From: Kordiimonas laminariae
GTDB taxonomy: Bacteria; Pseudomonadota; Alphaproteobacteria; Sphingomonadales; Kordiimonadaceae
Length of the DNA: 64,000 nt
NCBI RefSeq assembly: GCF_023008165.1
Contig: NZ_JAKQZA010000003.1
Location: 1-64,000 of the forward strand
Direction: 5' to 3'
Shown in pieces: positions 1 to 8,860 of this stretch (position 1 is its first letter; each line of letters starts with the position of its first letter). A model generated the notes under the pieces. The model saw only the letters and a list, made by a program, of their open reading frames with translations, was not told the DNA's origin and made no database searches. Made by a program: the position numbers and the translations under genes.

Positions 1-1
1 C

Positions 2-2026
2 GCCCTTCAGGGCGGCACGCCAGACCCAAAGCTTTCTGCGTTGTTCCAAACGCTCCTCTTTACCACCCTGCCCGTTGTATACATAGGCATGGGCGTCTTT
101 ATGGTTGGCGTCATTGCATCTGATCTGGCAAAGCAAGTGAAAGGGCATGCTAAAAAAGAAGCGGATGCATTCCAGGCGGAGGCAGAAAAAGGCTGGCATG
201 TTCTTCAAGATGCAATTGAGGCCGTTCCTGATTTAATTGCCATTGATAATGGCCATTTCCAGCTTATGACCTGTAACCAGGCCTTTGTAGATGTACTCGA
301 TATGCCTAAAAACCAATTGGTTGGTCGAAGCATTGCGGAAATCATGGACCAATTGCAGCCCCGGCTTGTCTACGGTGTGAACGGCAAAAAGATTGAAGAA
401 GGCAAAGAAATCATAAAAGCCCTTTGGGAAGGCTTACAAAATAAGACAACTATTGAATTTGAATTGAATGATGGACGTGCCTTTCTAATGGACTGTGGTC
501 TCCTTCGTTCAGGCGTTCACATTCTCACGGCCCGTGATGTTACAGCTCTTAATCGTTCCACTAAAACACTGAAAAGCATTCTTCACGGTCAACCTTTCCC
601 GGTTCTAGTGTTTGATAAGAAGAAAGAAACTGTGTTGTTCGCCAGTGAAGCTGCTGAAAAGCTTCTAGGCAGCAATATAAAAGGGACCGGCTCGGCATTT
701 TCCAACTTCATACAAAAGCATCATTTGTTATCGAGAGAAGCAGCATCCAAACAAGTGCTGCAAGAAACGGAATTTATGAATGCCGACAATCAAACATTCC
801 CAGTGCTCTTTTCCACGCAGGAAAGTGTGTTTGATGGTAGAGCTGCCATTGTAATGAGCTTCATCGACTTATCGGACCAGAAACGTCTGGAAAGTCAGCT
901 AAAAGAACAGCGTGAAGCTTTGTTCCAAAGTGAAAAAGTCAACGCTTTAGGTACACTCGTAGCGGGCGTGGCCCATGAACTTAATAACCCTCTTACAGTC
1001 ATTATGACCAACACCCACATCGTGGCTGATGCAGTAAACGACCCAGCTGTTACAGAGCGTATGCAAAAGATTGAAGATGCAGTGGAACGCTGCTCTAAAA
1101 TTGTACGATCTTTCTTGAACGTAGCACGCAAAGATTACGGCGATTCTGCACCATTCGATCTTGAAAAATGTATGAAGGAAGCAATTGATATTTCCGGCTA
1201 TAGTTTCCGGCAAAATGACGTTGATATATCTCTTCATATCGCGCCAGATTTACCAGCTATCAAAGGGAACTATAACCAGTTCTATCAGGTATTCTTTAAC
1301 TTACTCCTGAATGCGCTACACGCTATGTCCTCTCAGGTACGGCAGAAGCTTCTATCCATCACCTGCTCATATGATGAGGTAAACAATATTATCAAAGTGG
1401 ATATCGTTGATAGTGGCCCTGGTGTACCTGCAAACATACGCAGTAAAGTGTTTGACCCCTTCTTTACTACAAAGGAAGTTGGCACAGGCACGGGGCTTGG
1501 ATTATTTATTGTCCGCAGTATTGTGGAAGCACATGATGGCAAGATTGACCTTATGCCATCGCAAAAAGGGGCGCACTTCAGGCTTTATCTCCCTGCCTGG
1601 ACCAAAAACTACGCTGATGCCGCGGAAACGGAGACCGAGGTAGATTGTGCTGATTGCCGAATTCTCATCGTTGATGATGAAGAAGAGATTCTGGATGCTT
1701 TAGGACAGATACTCAAAAGCCAAAATCATGATGTAAGCTCCGCACCAAATGGTCAAAAAGCTTTAGAAGTCTTGGCAAACGAACATATCGACTTGATCAT
1801 CAGTGATTTAAGAATGCCTGAAATGGACGGCCCTCAACTTTATGAAAAAGTGTGCTCTGATTATCCGCATCTTAGCGACAAAACAGTCTTTATGACCGGT
1901 GATGAATTATCTCAATTTGCACAGCGCTTTCTATCAACCGCGAACTGCCCTGTACTCAGCAAACCTTTCTCACCAAAGAAAGTAAAAGAACTGTTGGATA
2001 CTTTTATGCAGGCGGAAGCCTCTTAA
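2..2026 (+). CDS. Hybrid sensor histidine kinase with C-terminal receiver (5' end cut)
   Basis: Membrane-linked hybrid histidine kinase that should autophosphorylate on His and pass the phosphate to its own C-terminal receiver. The reading frame is open back to the window edge, so the true start lies outside; the first in-frame start-like codon here is a TTG at 41. Visible in order: a hydrophobic segment (about nt 41-120), a PAS domain (about nt 200-540), a second weaker PAS-like region, a HisKA box AHELNNPL with the His codon at 974-976, an HATPase domain with GTGTGLGLFIV, and a receiver beginning ILIVDDEEE with acceptor Asp in ISDLRMPEMDG (codon near 1805) and the conserved Lys in SKPFSP. 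It ends tail to tail with an OmpR-type regulator, overlapping it by 4 bp. Ligand unknown. The family call is secure; the N-terminal architecture is not visible. Confidence 0.9.
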   Translation, partial: ALQGGTPDPKLSALFQTLLFTTLPVVYIGMGVFMVGVIASDLAKQVKGHAKKEADAFQAEAEKGWHVLQDAIEAVPDLIAIDNGHFQLMTCNQAFVDVLDMPKNQLVGRSIAEIMDQLQPRLVYGVNGKKIEEGKEIIKALWEGLQNKTTIEFELNDGRAFLMDCGLLRSGVHILTARDVTALNRSTKTLKSILHGQPFPVLVFDKKKETVLFASEAAEKLLGSNIKGTGSAFSNFIQKHHLLSREAASKQVLQETEFMNADNQTFPVLFSTQESVFDGRAAIVMSFIDLSDQKRLESQLKEQREALFQSEKVNALGTLVAGVAHELNNPLTVIMTNTHIVADAVNDPAVTERMQKIEDAVERCSKIVRSFLNVARKDYGDSAPFDLEKCMKEAIDISGYSFRQNDVDISLHIAPDLPAIKGNYNQFYQVFFNLLLNALHAMSSQVRQKLLSITCSYDEVNNIIKVDIVDSGPGVPANIRSKVFDPFFTTKEVGTGTGLGLFIVRSIVEAHDGKIDLMPSQKGAHFRLYLPAWTKNYADAAETETEVDCADCRILIVDDEEEILDALGQILKSQNHDVSSAPNGQKALEVLANEHIDLIISDLRMPEMDGPQLYEKVCSDYPHLSDKTVFMTGDELSQFAQRFLSTANCPVLSKPFSPKKVKELLDTFMQAEAS

Positions 2027-2742
2027 AGCGGTGAAACCGCACAATTGAGCAAATAGCCACCACCCCAATAAGTCTTCAAAATTTGAGGCTTTTTGGGGTT
2101 TTCCTCAATCTTCTTTCGAAGCCGTGCCACATAGTTATCGATGCTTCGTTCAAACATATTTGCCATACGTCCTTGTGTGGCCTCCAGAAGGAAATCCCTG
2201 CTCAAGACTGTTTGTGGATTTTCCATAAACACAAGAAGCAGTCTCGTCTCTCCAGAGCTTAACTGAATAGCATCACCTGCCTCCGTTGATATTTGCTGGT
2301 CAATGGCATCCAGCACAAAATCACCAAAACGATATTTCTTGGAATTCTGCTTTGGCGTTTCAATAGATATTTGCTGAGTACGGCGTAATATTGCCTTCAC
2401 TCTAGCAAGCAGCTCTCTAGGGTTAAATGGCTTGATCATATAGTCGTCTGCACCGACCTCAAGACCAACAACCTTTTCAGTATCTTCAGCTTTGCCAGAC
2501 AAGAACATAATCGGCAGAGAGTGGCTTTGCCTGAGCGTACGGCAAATGCTAATGCCGTCATCTTGCCCCAGAACAATATCCAAAATGACCAAATCAATAT
2601 GCTCTTCTGCAATCACCCCCAAAGCCTGCTTTTCATCAGCAGCACATGAGACTTTAAAACCGTTATTTCCTAAATAATGAGATAGGGATTCTCTGATCTC
2701 AGGTTCGTCATCAACGATCAGAATATGCGACACACTTGACAT
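2023..2742 (-). CDS. OmpR/PhoB-family response regulator
   Basis: Two-domain DNA-binding response regulator, 239 residues, normal length for the family. Residues 1-120 are a receiver with the acidic pair D11-D12, phospho-acceptor D55 in LVILDIVLG, S82 and K104 in YMIKPF, so it looks fully active. Residues about 135-235 form a winged helix of the OmpR type ending in the KTYWGGGYLL hairpin. It is convergent with the hybrid kinase at the left edge (4-bp overlap of the stops), so the two are not one operon, although a functional link is possible. The ATG at 2742 begins directly at the receiver, supporting this start. No target site is apparent in the 288 bp upstream. Confidence 0.92.
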   Translation of the reverse strand: MSSVSHILIVDDEPEIRESLSHYLGNNGFKVSCAADEKQALGVIAEEHIDLVILDIVLGQDDGISICRTLRQSHSLPIMFLSGKAEDTEKVVGLEVGADDYMIKPFNPRELLARVKAILRRTQQISIETPKQNSKKYRFGDFVLDAIDQQISTEAGDAIQLSSGETRLLLVFMENPQTVLSRDFLLEATQGRMANMFERSIDNYVARLRKKIEENPKKPQILKTYWGGGYLLNCAVSPL

Positions 2743-3030
2743 TCAAGCTCCATCAAAATTCAGTATTATACTCAATACACTAAGTTAATAATTTTTCTCG
2801 AACTTAATAGTTCATATGCCCAATCAAAATGCCTGCCTGAGAACAAATTATAGGTGTAGTCGCTTTGGTTGCACAGGGCGAAGTACAATTTGATACATCT
2901 TAGTACATTCTTAATTTGATATTTTACCTATAGTTTGTCGGTCCTTTGGACACTCCTGATTAAGGAATATTAGACAGCTATGAACAAATCAATATTCCTG
3001 AATTAAAATTGATGGCAGCAATTTATTTGT

Positions 3031-3516
3031 ATGGTTATGAGGCAACAATCTATCAAATTACGACACTGTCCCTACTGCGGCGGCTGTATGGAAAGAAAGG
3101 GGTTCAGTGCAAGCCTTAAAGCTGTGAGCGAAATATACAGCTGTAATGATTGCTGGAGATCCACTAAACTGCTCTCCACGGCTTCGCAAGGTTTTATAAT
3201 AGGGAACAAACTAATCGTATTAGTTTTGCTCGGTATTCTTTGCGGCATATCTCACGAACTTGTTTCTCTCTGCGGCATGTTAGCGGTCCTTACGCTTTCA
3301 TGGGTGACTTACGACATTTTCAAAATGCTGCGATATAAGATTACGATGCCACTATTGAAGTATCTGCCAGAAGCATCATCACCACTAAAAGAAAAGAGCT
3401 ATAAGCGTCAGTGTAAAAATATATTGCGAGGAGAAAATTGGTTAAAGGGGTTGGCGTTAGGAATCAGCACCGCTTCTTTGTTTCTTTCCCCTGTCATCAT
3501 ATTCGCTTCCCTATAA
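3031..3516 (+). CDS. Zinc-ribbon membrane protein, function unknown
   Basis: Not recognised as a named family. The 161-residue protein starts with a Cys4 zinc-ribbon-like knuckle: CPYC at residues 13-16 and CNDC at 38-41, with an extra Cys at 19. Two hydrophobic segments follow at about 57-76 and 78-96, and a third at about 140-160, giving a cytoplasmic metal-binding head on a small membrane anchor. It is alone on its strand between an OmpR-type regulator and the TetR-like pair downstream, 91 bp before the latter. A nine-base element TTGATACAT lies upstream both of this gene (2890-2898) and of the next one (3519-3527). The coding call rests on the Cys pattern and hydrophobic profile. Confidence 0.65.
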   Translation: MVMRQQSIKLRHCPYCGGCMERKGFSASLKAVSEIYSCNDCWRSTKLLSTASQGFIIGNKLIVLVLLGILCGISHELVSLCGMLAVLTLSWVTYDIFKMLRYKITMPLLKYLPEASSPLKEKSYKRQCKNILRGENWLKGLALGISTASLFLSPVIIFASL

Positions 3517-3607
3517 ACTTGATACATTCTGACACAAATTGAAACACGACACCTAAGCACTCGCACTCTACCCTTACCTGCATTGATCGAAGGTTGGGGA
3601 CATAAAT

Positions 3608-3976
3608 ATGTTAAAGATCACAAAACAGCGCATTATCAAAACATGCGCAGACTGGTGCCAACAGGAAAGGCGCGGTCCATATCAGATAGATTTTTCTCAG
3701 GCTTCAACTATCTGCAAGTGCACAGTAAATGACATTAGAAAGCTCTTCACATCCTGTGAAACGCTTCAACGGTCCATTATTGCTCACGCAAATCAATCAA
3801 AGCATCATCCGCTGGTTCTCGCACATGGTTTAATCGCCAGAGATCCGCAACTGCATGCTCTCAGCAAATCAGAAGTTATCAACGTGTTTCAAGATGCTAT
3901 TGGCTCATGCGCACGTTCGTTTGGTACATCAAAGGCTAACAGGCAGGCCGTAGATGCTACTTCTTCCCATTTCTAA
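3608..3976 (+). CDS. Small TetR-like helix-turn-helix protein A
   Basis: Short 122-residue protein whose residues about 30-61 resemble the recognition helix and fourth helix of TetR repressors (pattern CKCTVNDIRKLFTSCETLQ, where TetR proteins typically have a V-S-x-G-T-L-Y-x-x-F-x-S-K-E-x-L arrangement). TetR proteins usually have about 190-200 residues, so the ligand-binding half is largely missing or reduced. It is followed after 15 bp by a second protein of the same size and apparent fold. GGTTGGGGA about 9 bases before the ATG can serve as ribosome binding site. Function unknown; the TetR relation is a judgement by eye and could be wrong. Confidence 0.55.
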   Translation: MLKITKQRIIKTCADWCQQERRGPYQIDFSQASTICKCTVNDIRKLFTSCETLQRSIIAHANQSKHHPLVLAHGLIARDPQLHALSKSEVINVFQDAIGSCARSFGTSKANRQAVDATSSHF

Positions 3977-3991
3977 CCCACGAGTTACGAC

Positions 3992-4396
3992 ATGTTATAT
4001 GAAAGCGTCGATGCCTATCAGAAGAAATACAGCCCACAAAGCCTGTCAATTGAGCACCAAAAAACCAGTTTTCTGGAAGCATGTGCAATTTGGGCGGAAG
4101 CCAATGGCTTTTACAATTTAGCGGAAAAAAATGGCGCTCTTATCTGTCACGACTTTCCCGTCAGATTAAAGCTGACATTCAATAACATAACGCGTTTAAG
4201 ACGTTCTGTTCTCATGAAGGCCATGAAAGAACACAAACGTTTTCCTCGCCTAATCTTTACAGCCTACGCAGAAACAATGCTCGATCGACCAACTCGTGAT
4301 CAACTGCCGCTATCTCTTGTTGTAGAAGATATTGAAAAAGATCGGCTACTCAAGCTTTCCGCAACTGCAATCTTGCGAGCAATACCTCAGCTTTAG
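3992..4396 (+). CDS. Small TetR-like helix-turn-helix protein B (distant paralogue of A)
   Basis: 134 residues. Its region 29-105 can be laid over residues 12-87 of the preceding protein: ACAIWAEANG against TCADWCQQER at the start, then a helix-turn-helix-like stretch (about 50-78, FPVRLKLTFNNITRLRRSVL), then an H-x-x-F/H-P-x-L-I/V segment shared by both. The relation is weak in identity but collinear, suggesting an old tandem duplication of a truncated TetR-type DNA-binding domain. The gene lies 15 bp after A and 43 bp before the pseudo-receiver gene, on the same strand, so the three probably form one transcript. Role unknown. Confidence 0.5.
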   Translation: MLYESVDAYQKKYSPQSLSIEHQKTSFLEACAIWAEANGFYNLAEKNGALICHDFPVRLKLTFNNITRLRRSVLMKAMKEHKRFPRLIFTAYAETMLDRPTRDQLPLSLVVEDIEKDRLLKLSATAILRAIPQL

Positions 4397-4439
4397 CCTG
4401 TTACAACATTATTCTTTTATCAGTTTTTAGGTTAATCAA

Positions 4440-4865
4440 ATGATTCCTGATCATTTACAATTTATGCTGTCATCCTGGGATTTATCGGAATTTACCGAAT
4501 GGAAATTCTTGATGCTTTCTCTGGAAGACAATACACCTCACGCAACACCTATCAGTGTTATCAAAAACAGCGCTTATTTTTATCTACACACATGCTCAGG
4601 GGAACTCTGTTACCGATTATGCACGGAACGCGACTATAAAGCAGTTTACCTGATCACCAATAAAGTGGGGCAAAACGAACTGGAGTTTATCCTTAAGGTA
4701 CGTGCTGTTGGTGAACCACACTGCGATATCCCAATAATCCTTATCAGTCCGCCTGTATCAAAAACCATTCGGCACGAACTGGAGGATTGCGGCATCACCG
4801 CGGTACTTGAAGCACCTTTTTCAGATAAACAGCTTATCAAACAAACCTTGTCTCTCTGCGCTTGA
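4440..4865 (+). CDS. Stand-alone degenerate receiver-domain protein
   Basis: The 141-residue protein resembles a response-regulator receiver in its second half: a beta strand KAVYLITNKVGQ (67-78), then IPIILISPP (97-105) and a final VLEAPFSDKQLIKQTL (122-137) matching the usual KPF-helix end. Aligned with the OmpR-type regulator at 2023-2742, the phospho-acceptor Asp is replaced by T73 and the conserved Lys before Pro-Phe by A125, while the Ser/Thr switch position (S103) is kept. It should therefore not be phosphorylated in the normal way. No output domain follows. It closes the TetR-like A/B run and is followed by a hairpin terminator shared with the converging ABC operon. Calling it a pseudo-receiver is inference from pattern only. 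Confidence 0.55.
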   Translation: MIPDHLQFMLSSWDLSEFTEWKFLMLSLEDNTPHATPISVIKNSAYFYLHTCSGELCYRLCTERDYKAVYLITNKVGQNELEFILKVRAVGEPHCDIPIILISPPVSKTIRHELEDCGITAVLEAPFSDKQLIKQTLSLCA

Positions 4866-4872
4866 AATAAAA

Positions 4873-4898
4873 AAGCCCAGTACAGATGCACTGGGCTT
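4873..4898 (-). terminator. Rho-independent terminator of the ABC exporter operon
   Basis: Nine-base arms AAGCCCAGT and ACTGGGCTT enclose an 8-base loop. Read on the minus strand the stem is followed by TTTTTTATTT, the classic U-tract. It sits 14 bp after the permease stop and 8 bp after the stop of the converging pseudo-receiver gene, and may serve both directions weakly. Confidence 0.8.
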
Positions 4899-4911
4899 AA
4901 TCGTCTAATAA

Positions 4912-7389
4912 TTAACCGGCGAGTAAGTCTCGAACAGAAACTTTCAGGCTCTGCCGACAGGCTAGATAACCAATCAAGCAAACGGTGCCCACCATCAGGC
5001 TAATAGTGCCAACTACCCAAATCGGATCAGGGTTATAGAAAAGCCCAAACTGATCTTCATAAATCAGAATACCAGCCATCCATGTACCAACAATGGCACC
5101 AGCCGCTGCGATAAGGGCGGTTACACCCCAATCATAGAAATTCAGCCACAGGCAATCTTTTTCCTTCAATCCCATACTCATAAGAAGGCCATTTTTCTGC
5201 TGATCATCCGCCTTAAAACCGCTCACGGAAGCTGCAACAACAAACAGGGAAAGCACCAGCACCATAGCTGCATAACCGGATGTTACTTTGGTCACGATGC
5301 CCAATGTTTTTTCAAGTCGCTGCATCATTTCCTTAAGCGGAAGAAGGGCGAGTGTTGGGTTCGCTTCCCAAAGGCTTGCAAGTTCACTCCATGCCTGTTC
5401 CGGCAGGTTCATACTTCCCATATAATAGGTATCAGTTTTAATCTGTTCTCTTGCCGAAAGTGGTACCTGGAACCAAAAGGTGATGAAGCTACCACCCGGT
5501 TTATAAGCATGGCTTGCCACTAGAGTGAAAGTATATGTTTCACCACCAATCTGGTACGTCAGTTTATCACCAAATTTGAATCCCATATCGGTCATCACTT
5601 CAGGTTCTGCTGAAATCTGTTGCCAATCTTCTGTGCCAACTTCCCAGCGATTACCATCAACAAGGCGATTATTGTCAGGGATTTCATCGGCCCAGCTCAG
5701 ACGAATAGGTTCCTGTAGTGTCGCCAGTGAATCGCTTGGCTTCTTCATGTAATCATTGAGAAGCACACCATTCACCTGCACAAGCTTAGCCGACAAGAAC
5801 GGCCTAAGTTGTTTGACCGTACTGCCTGTTTTTTCAGACCAATCGTGAATAGCACCCACATGCTTTTCCTGGGCTTCTGAGATAATCAAATTACCTTCTT
5901 CCACACGGCTATTGGTTTCGATCATCGCACTGAAATCACGCATGAGCATTAAGGAAAACAGTAACAGCAAACCACATAGGCCAAGTCCTAAAATCTGTGC
6001 AGACTTGGAGAAAATACGCTGCCTCATCATAAAGAAAGCAAACGGCAACAAACCTGCCCGTCGGCTTCCCCAATAATCACCAAGGCGAAGAACCAGCCAA
6101 CTTAGGAATGTCATGAATATGAGCGCAACAGCCACCGCCCCCAGCGTCATGGCAGTTAAAAGCATATTATCTGAATATACCGCGGCCAGAAGTGTGGCAG
6201 ACGTCAAACCCCAGAAAAGCCGCTGCAACAGATACCGGTTTTCTGGTGCTTTTCTGATCAGCGAAAGCACAGAAGAACCACGTAACTGATTAAATGTCGG
6301 TATTTGAAGGGCCAGCAACAGGATAAAGACAAGCGCCACTGTTTTAATAATTGCCGCAAGGTAAAGACCACCTGACAATCCCGGGAAATAAGCTTGCAGT
6401 TCGGCAACAATCAAATCCTGAGCCACAGCTGCGAAAACACACGCGCCTACAGTAGAAAGAACAAATCCTGTAAGCCACTGCCCGCCTGCCATAGCCATGC
6501 TTTTTCCAAGCGACGTACCAAAGCTGGTATAAATTGCAATACGGTACCGCATGTTTGCAAGCCACCTGCGGTTGGTCATATCAATGGCGACAGCGGCCAT
6601 GAAAAAGAGAATAACAGAAGCAAGCCCAAGGAAATTTTCCGTGCGGCGCCAAAACCCTGAGAGCGGGTGTTGGCCACCATACTTCTTTAAAACAGTTGCC
6701 CCCGGCAATGCATCCTTAGCCCACGTTTCAATAGTTTCTGCCTGCGCCTCATCTGCCATCATCATATAGCGAAACCGCTGACCACTACTGGCGAGTGCAC
6801 TCGATGCCAAACTATCCATATGCACCATAGCCCGAAGGTCCACGCTATGCCCTTCCATAAGACGGTCCGGCTCGTGAAAAAGTATCTGGGCTACCTGAAG
6901 GTTTTCTCCGCCAATCTTAATCTGATCACCAACGCCAGCACCAAGTTTTGTTGCCAAACGTGATCCAAGCCAAATATCCCCAATGTCAGGCCCACGCTTT
7001 GCAGGCATCTGATCGGCTCCTGGTGATGCACCGATCATCAATTGCCCCTGAATTGGGTAGGCATTATCCACAAGTTTCAACTGAACACGTTCCCACCGTT
7101 TTTCAAAACTCAGCGTGATTTTCAGTAGCTCAGACTTTGCAAGCCCCTGCGTTTCACTTCGCAACGTTTGAAGTGCTCTATCTTCCAGTGGCACATGGCT
7201 TTCCACAACCACATCAGAGCCCAGCATCTGATCCAAGTTCGCTTTCAGATAATTTTGGATAGAGGCACTCACAAGCGTAAGAGTGAGTAGGAAAAACAAA
7301 AGCGCAGTTTGCGTCAGCACCGTAATCCTGCCGTCCGCAGCCTTCAGGTCATGCCGAGCGTTATCCCATATCAATTTCACCGTGCTCAT
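4912..7389 (-). CDS. FtsX-like ABC transporter permease (YbbP-type)
   Basis: Large 825-residue ABC permease of the MacB/FtsX superfamily, with the size and double-FtsX layout of YbbP-like proteins that work with a YbbA ATPase, possibly to extract or move lipophilic molecules from the inner membrane. The first membrane helix is at about residues 25-45, followed by a long periplasmic region, then two clusters of helices (about 250-460 and 700-820) separated by a second periplasmic domain. The ATG overlaps the stop of the ATPase gene in ATGA, so the pair is translationally coupled. A terminator follows. In other bacteria such pairs often neighbour a lysophospholipase/esterase; here an alpha/beta hydrolase lies across the divergent promoter and shares its repeats. 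Substrate unknown. Confidence 0.9.
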   Translation of the reverse strand: MSTVKLIWDNARHDLKAADGRITVLTQTALLFFLLTLTLVSASIQNYLKANLDQMLGSDVVVESHVPLEDRALQTLRSETQGLAKSELLKITLSFEKRWERVQLKLVDNAYPIQGQLMIGASPGADQMPAKRGPDIGDIWLGSRLATKLGAGVGDQIKIGGENLQVAQILFHEPDRLMEGHSVDLRAMVHMDSLASSALASSGQRFRYMMMADEAQAETIETWAKDALPGATVLKKYGGQHPLSGFWRRTENFLGLASVILFFMAAVAIDMTNRRWLANMRYRIAIYTSFGTSLGKSMAMAGGQWLTGFVLSTVGACVFAAVAQDLIVAELQAYFPGLSGGLYLAAIIKTVALVFILLLALQIPTFNQLRGSSVLSLIRKAPENRYLLQRLFWGLTSATLLAAVYSDNMLLTAMTLGAVAVALIFMTFLSWLVLRLGDYWGSRRAGLLPFAFFMMRQRIFSKSAQILGLGLCGLLLLFSLMLMRDFSAMIETNSRVEEGNLIISEAQEKHVGAIHDWSEKTGSTVKQLRPFLSAKLVQVNGVLLNDYMKKPSDSLATLQEPIRLSWADEIPDNNRLVDGNRWEVGTEDWQQISAEPEVMTDMGFKFGDKLTYQIGGETYTFTLVASHAYKPGGSFITFWFQVPLSAREQIKTDTYYMGSMNLPEQAWSELASLWEANPTLALLPLKEMMQRLEKTLGIVTKVTSGYAAMVLVLSLFVVAASVSGFKADDQQKNGLLMSMGLKEKDCLWLNFYDWGVTALIAAAGAIVGTWMAGILIYEDQFGLFYNPDPIWVVGTISLMVGTVCLIGYLACRQSLKVSVRDLLAG

Positions 7390-8045
7390 GCCGCTATCTC
7401 CAGCGCACCATTCTCTAGCCTCAAGCTTTTATCCGCGAGGCTCGCTAGCCGATTGCTGTGTGTTACCACCACAAGGCCACACTCGGTTTCCCGGGCGAAA
7501 CCGAACATCAGATCAATCACGGTTTCTGATGTACGGGCATCAAGATTGCCGGTTGGTTCATCTGCAAAAATAAAACGCGGGCGACTAACGAAAGCGCGTG
7601 CCATTGCTATACGCTGCTGTTCTCCACCACTTAGCTGATGGGGTTTATGGCCCGCTCGTTTTTCAAGGCCAATTTTGCCAAGCCAATCAGCCGCGATATC
7701 AAAGGCATCCTTGTTACCTTTCAGGCGAAGTGGCAGTGCAAGGTTTCCAATTGCATCCAGCTCGGGCATCAGATGAAACTGCTGGAAAATAAAGCCCGAG
7801 TTCGCACGCATGGCCATTTTATCAATAGGTGTTCCACCCACATTGAACACGACTTCACCCTCTTCCGGGTCTTCAAGCCCGGCGGCAATGGAAAGAAGGC
7901 TGGATTTTCCAGCTCCTGATGGCCCAACAATGGCTAAAATTTCCCCTGTACCAATGGTTTGGGACAGATTATCGAATAACTCAATACGCTCCGCGGCCGT
8001 ATCAAAATAATGACTGATGTTGTTCAGTTCTATTGTATCTCGCAT
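7386..8045 (-). CDS. ABC transporter ATPase (YbbA/LolD-type)
   Basis: Energising subunit of the adjacent FtsX-type permease, about 219 residues. It has Walker A GPSGAGKSS, signature LSGGEQQRIAMARA, Walker B FIFADEPTGNLD and the switch His in VVVTHSNRLA, all intact. The ATG at 8045 is preceded by GAGGAGAT; a GTG directly upstream (8048) is an equally possible start. The stop overlaps the permease start by 4 bp. The gene faces away from a response regulator/kinase operon, and the shared 140-bp intergenic region carries three TTGACAT elements, so this transporter is probably a target of that regulator. Confidence 0.93.
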   Translation of the reverse strand: MRDTIELNNISHYFDTAAERIELFDNLSQTIGTGEILAIVGPSGAGKSSLLSIAAGLEDPEEGEVVFNVGGTPIDKMAMRANSGFIFQQFHLMPELDAIGNLALPLRLKGNKDAFDIAADWLGKIGLEKRAGHKPHQLSGGEQQRIAMARAFVSRPRFIFADEPTGNLDARTSETVIDLMFGFARETECGLVVVTHSNRLASLADKSLRLENGALEIAA

Positions 8046-8088
8046 CACTGCTATCTCCTCTGCTGTCAGAGGAAAACTAACAAGGTGA

Positions 8089-8142
8089 ATGTCAAATAAA
8101 GGTGAAATGAAAACAGGGTGTCAGTTGACATCCAATTGACAT
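8089..8142. promoter_or_regulatory. TTGACAT repeats in the divergent ABC / two-component promoter
   Basis: Two direct copies of TTGACAT stand at 8125-8131 and 8136-8142, exactly 11 bp apart as is usual for OmpR/PhoB-family dimers binding one face of DNA, and a third inverted copy (ATGTCAA) is at 8089-8095. The same paired repeat occurs before the alpha/beta hydrolase at 10102-10119. The proposed binding protein is the response regulator at 8188; that is inference. One copy could also act as a -35 element. Confidence 0.6.
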
Positions 8143-8187
8143 ACCAACAGCTATGCTGCTTTGTTCAAAGTAACGAAAGGGTGGTTC

Positions 8188-8859
8188 ATGCGTATATTGA
8201 TTGTTGAAGACAATCTGGATCTTCAAGCCAACATTGCCGAATATCTGGAAAACGACTTCGACCTCGATTTCGCCTATAGTGGTCCACAAGGATTAGAGCT
8301 TGCTCTTGGTGATGAATATGATGTGATCGTCCTTGATTTAATGTTGCCTGGCTGTGATGGCCTTGAAGTATGTGCCACCTACCGAAATGAAGCCGAGGTT
8401 CAGGCCCCTATATTAATGCTAACTGCTCGTGATACTCTTGATGACAAAGAAGCCGGCTTCACGGTGGGTGCCGATGATTATCTGGTAAAACCTTTTTCGC
8501 TCAGAGAACTTAAAATGCGGCTTGAAGCACTTGGTCGCCGCCCCAAAGTACGTGCGAAGCATGATCTATCTTTCGCGGGCATAAGTCTTAATCAAGAAGG
8601 GCTTTTTCTTATTGAAGAAAACCGTACAGTTTCTATCGTTGAAAAAGAGCGCACTATTATGAAGCTGCTTTTAAATGCTGCGCCTGAAATTGTCTCCACC
8701 GAAAATATAAGTTATGCGCTATGGAAAGATGAACCACCAGAATCCGGCGCCTTAAGAACTCACATATATAACCTCCGGAGAGCGTTAAATGATATTGGCA
8801 AAGATGGGCTTTTAAAAACGATCCGCGGCAAAGGCTATGCCCTTCAGGCAGAGAAATAA
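8188..8859 (+). CDS. OmpR-family response regulator (divergent to ABC exporter)
   Basis: 223-residue response regulator: receiver with acidic pair E7-D8, phospho-acceptor D50 in VIVLDLMLPG and the conserved Lys in DDYLVKPFS, then an OmpR-type winged helix ending KTIRGKGYAL. The frame is open to a TTG at 8161, but ATG 8188 starts directly with the receiver strand MRILIVED and has GAAAGGG upstream. The histidine kinase follows immediately (stop 8859, ATG 8861). With the kinase, the divergent ABC exporter and the hydrolase after it, it looks like a complete sensing-and-export module resembling envelope-stress or antimicrobial-peptide systems; the stimulus is unknown. Confidence 0.93.
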   Translation: MRILIVEDNLDLQANIAEYLENDFDLDFAYSGPQGLELALGDEYDVIVLDLMLPGCDGLEVCATYRNEAEVQAPILMLTARDTLDDKEAGFTVGADDYLVKPFSLRELKMRLEALGRRPKVRAKHDLSFAGISLNQEGLFLIEENRTVSIVEKERTIMKLLLNAAPEIVSTENISYALWKDEPPESGALRTHIYNLRRALNDIGKDGLLKTIRGKGYALQAEK

Positions 8860-8860
8860 T

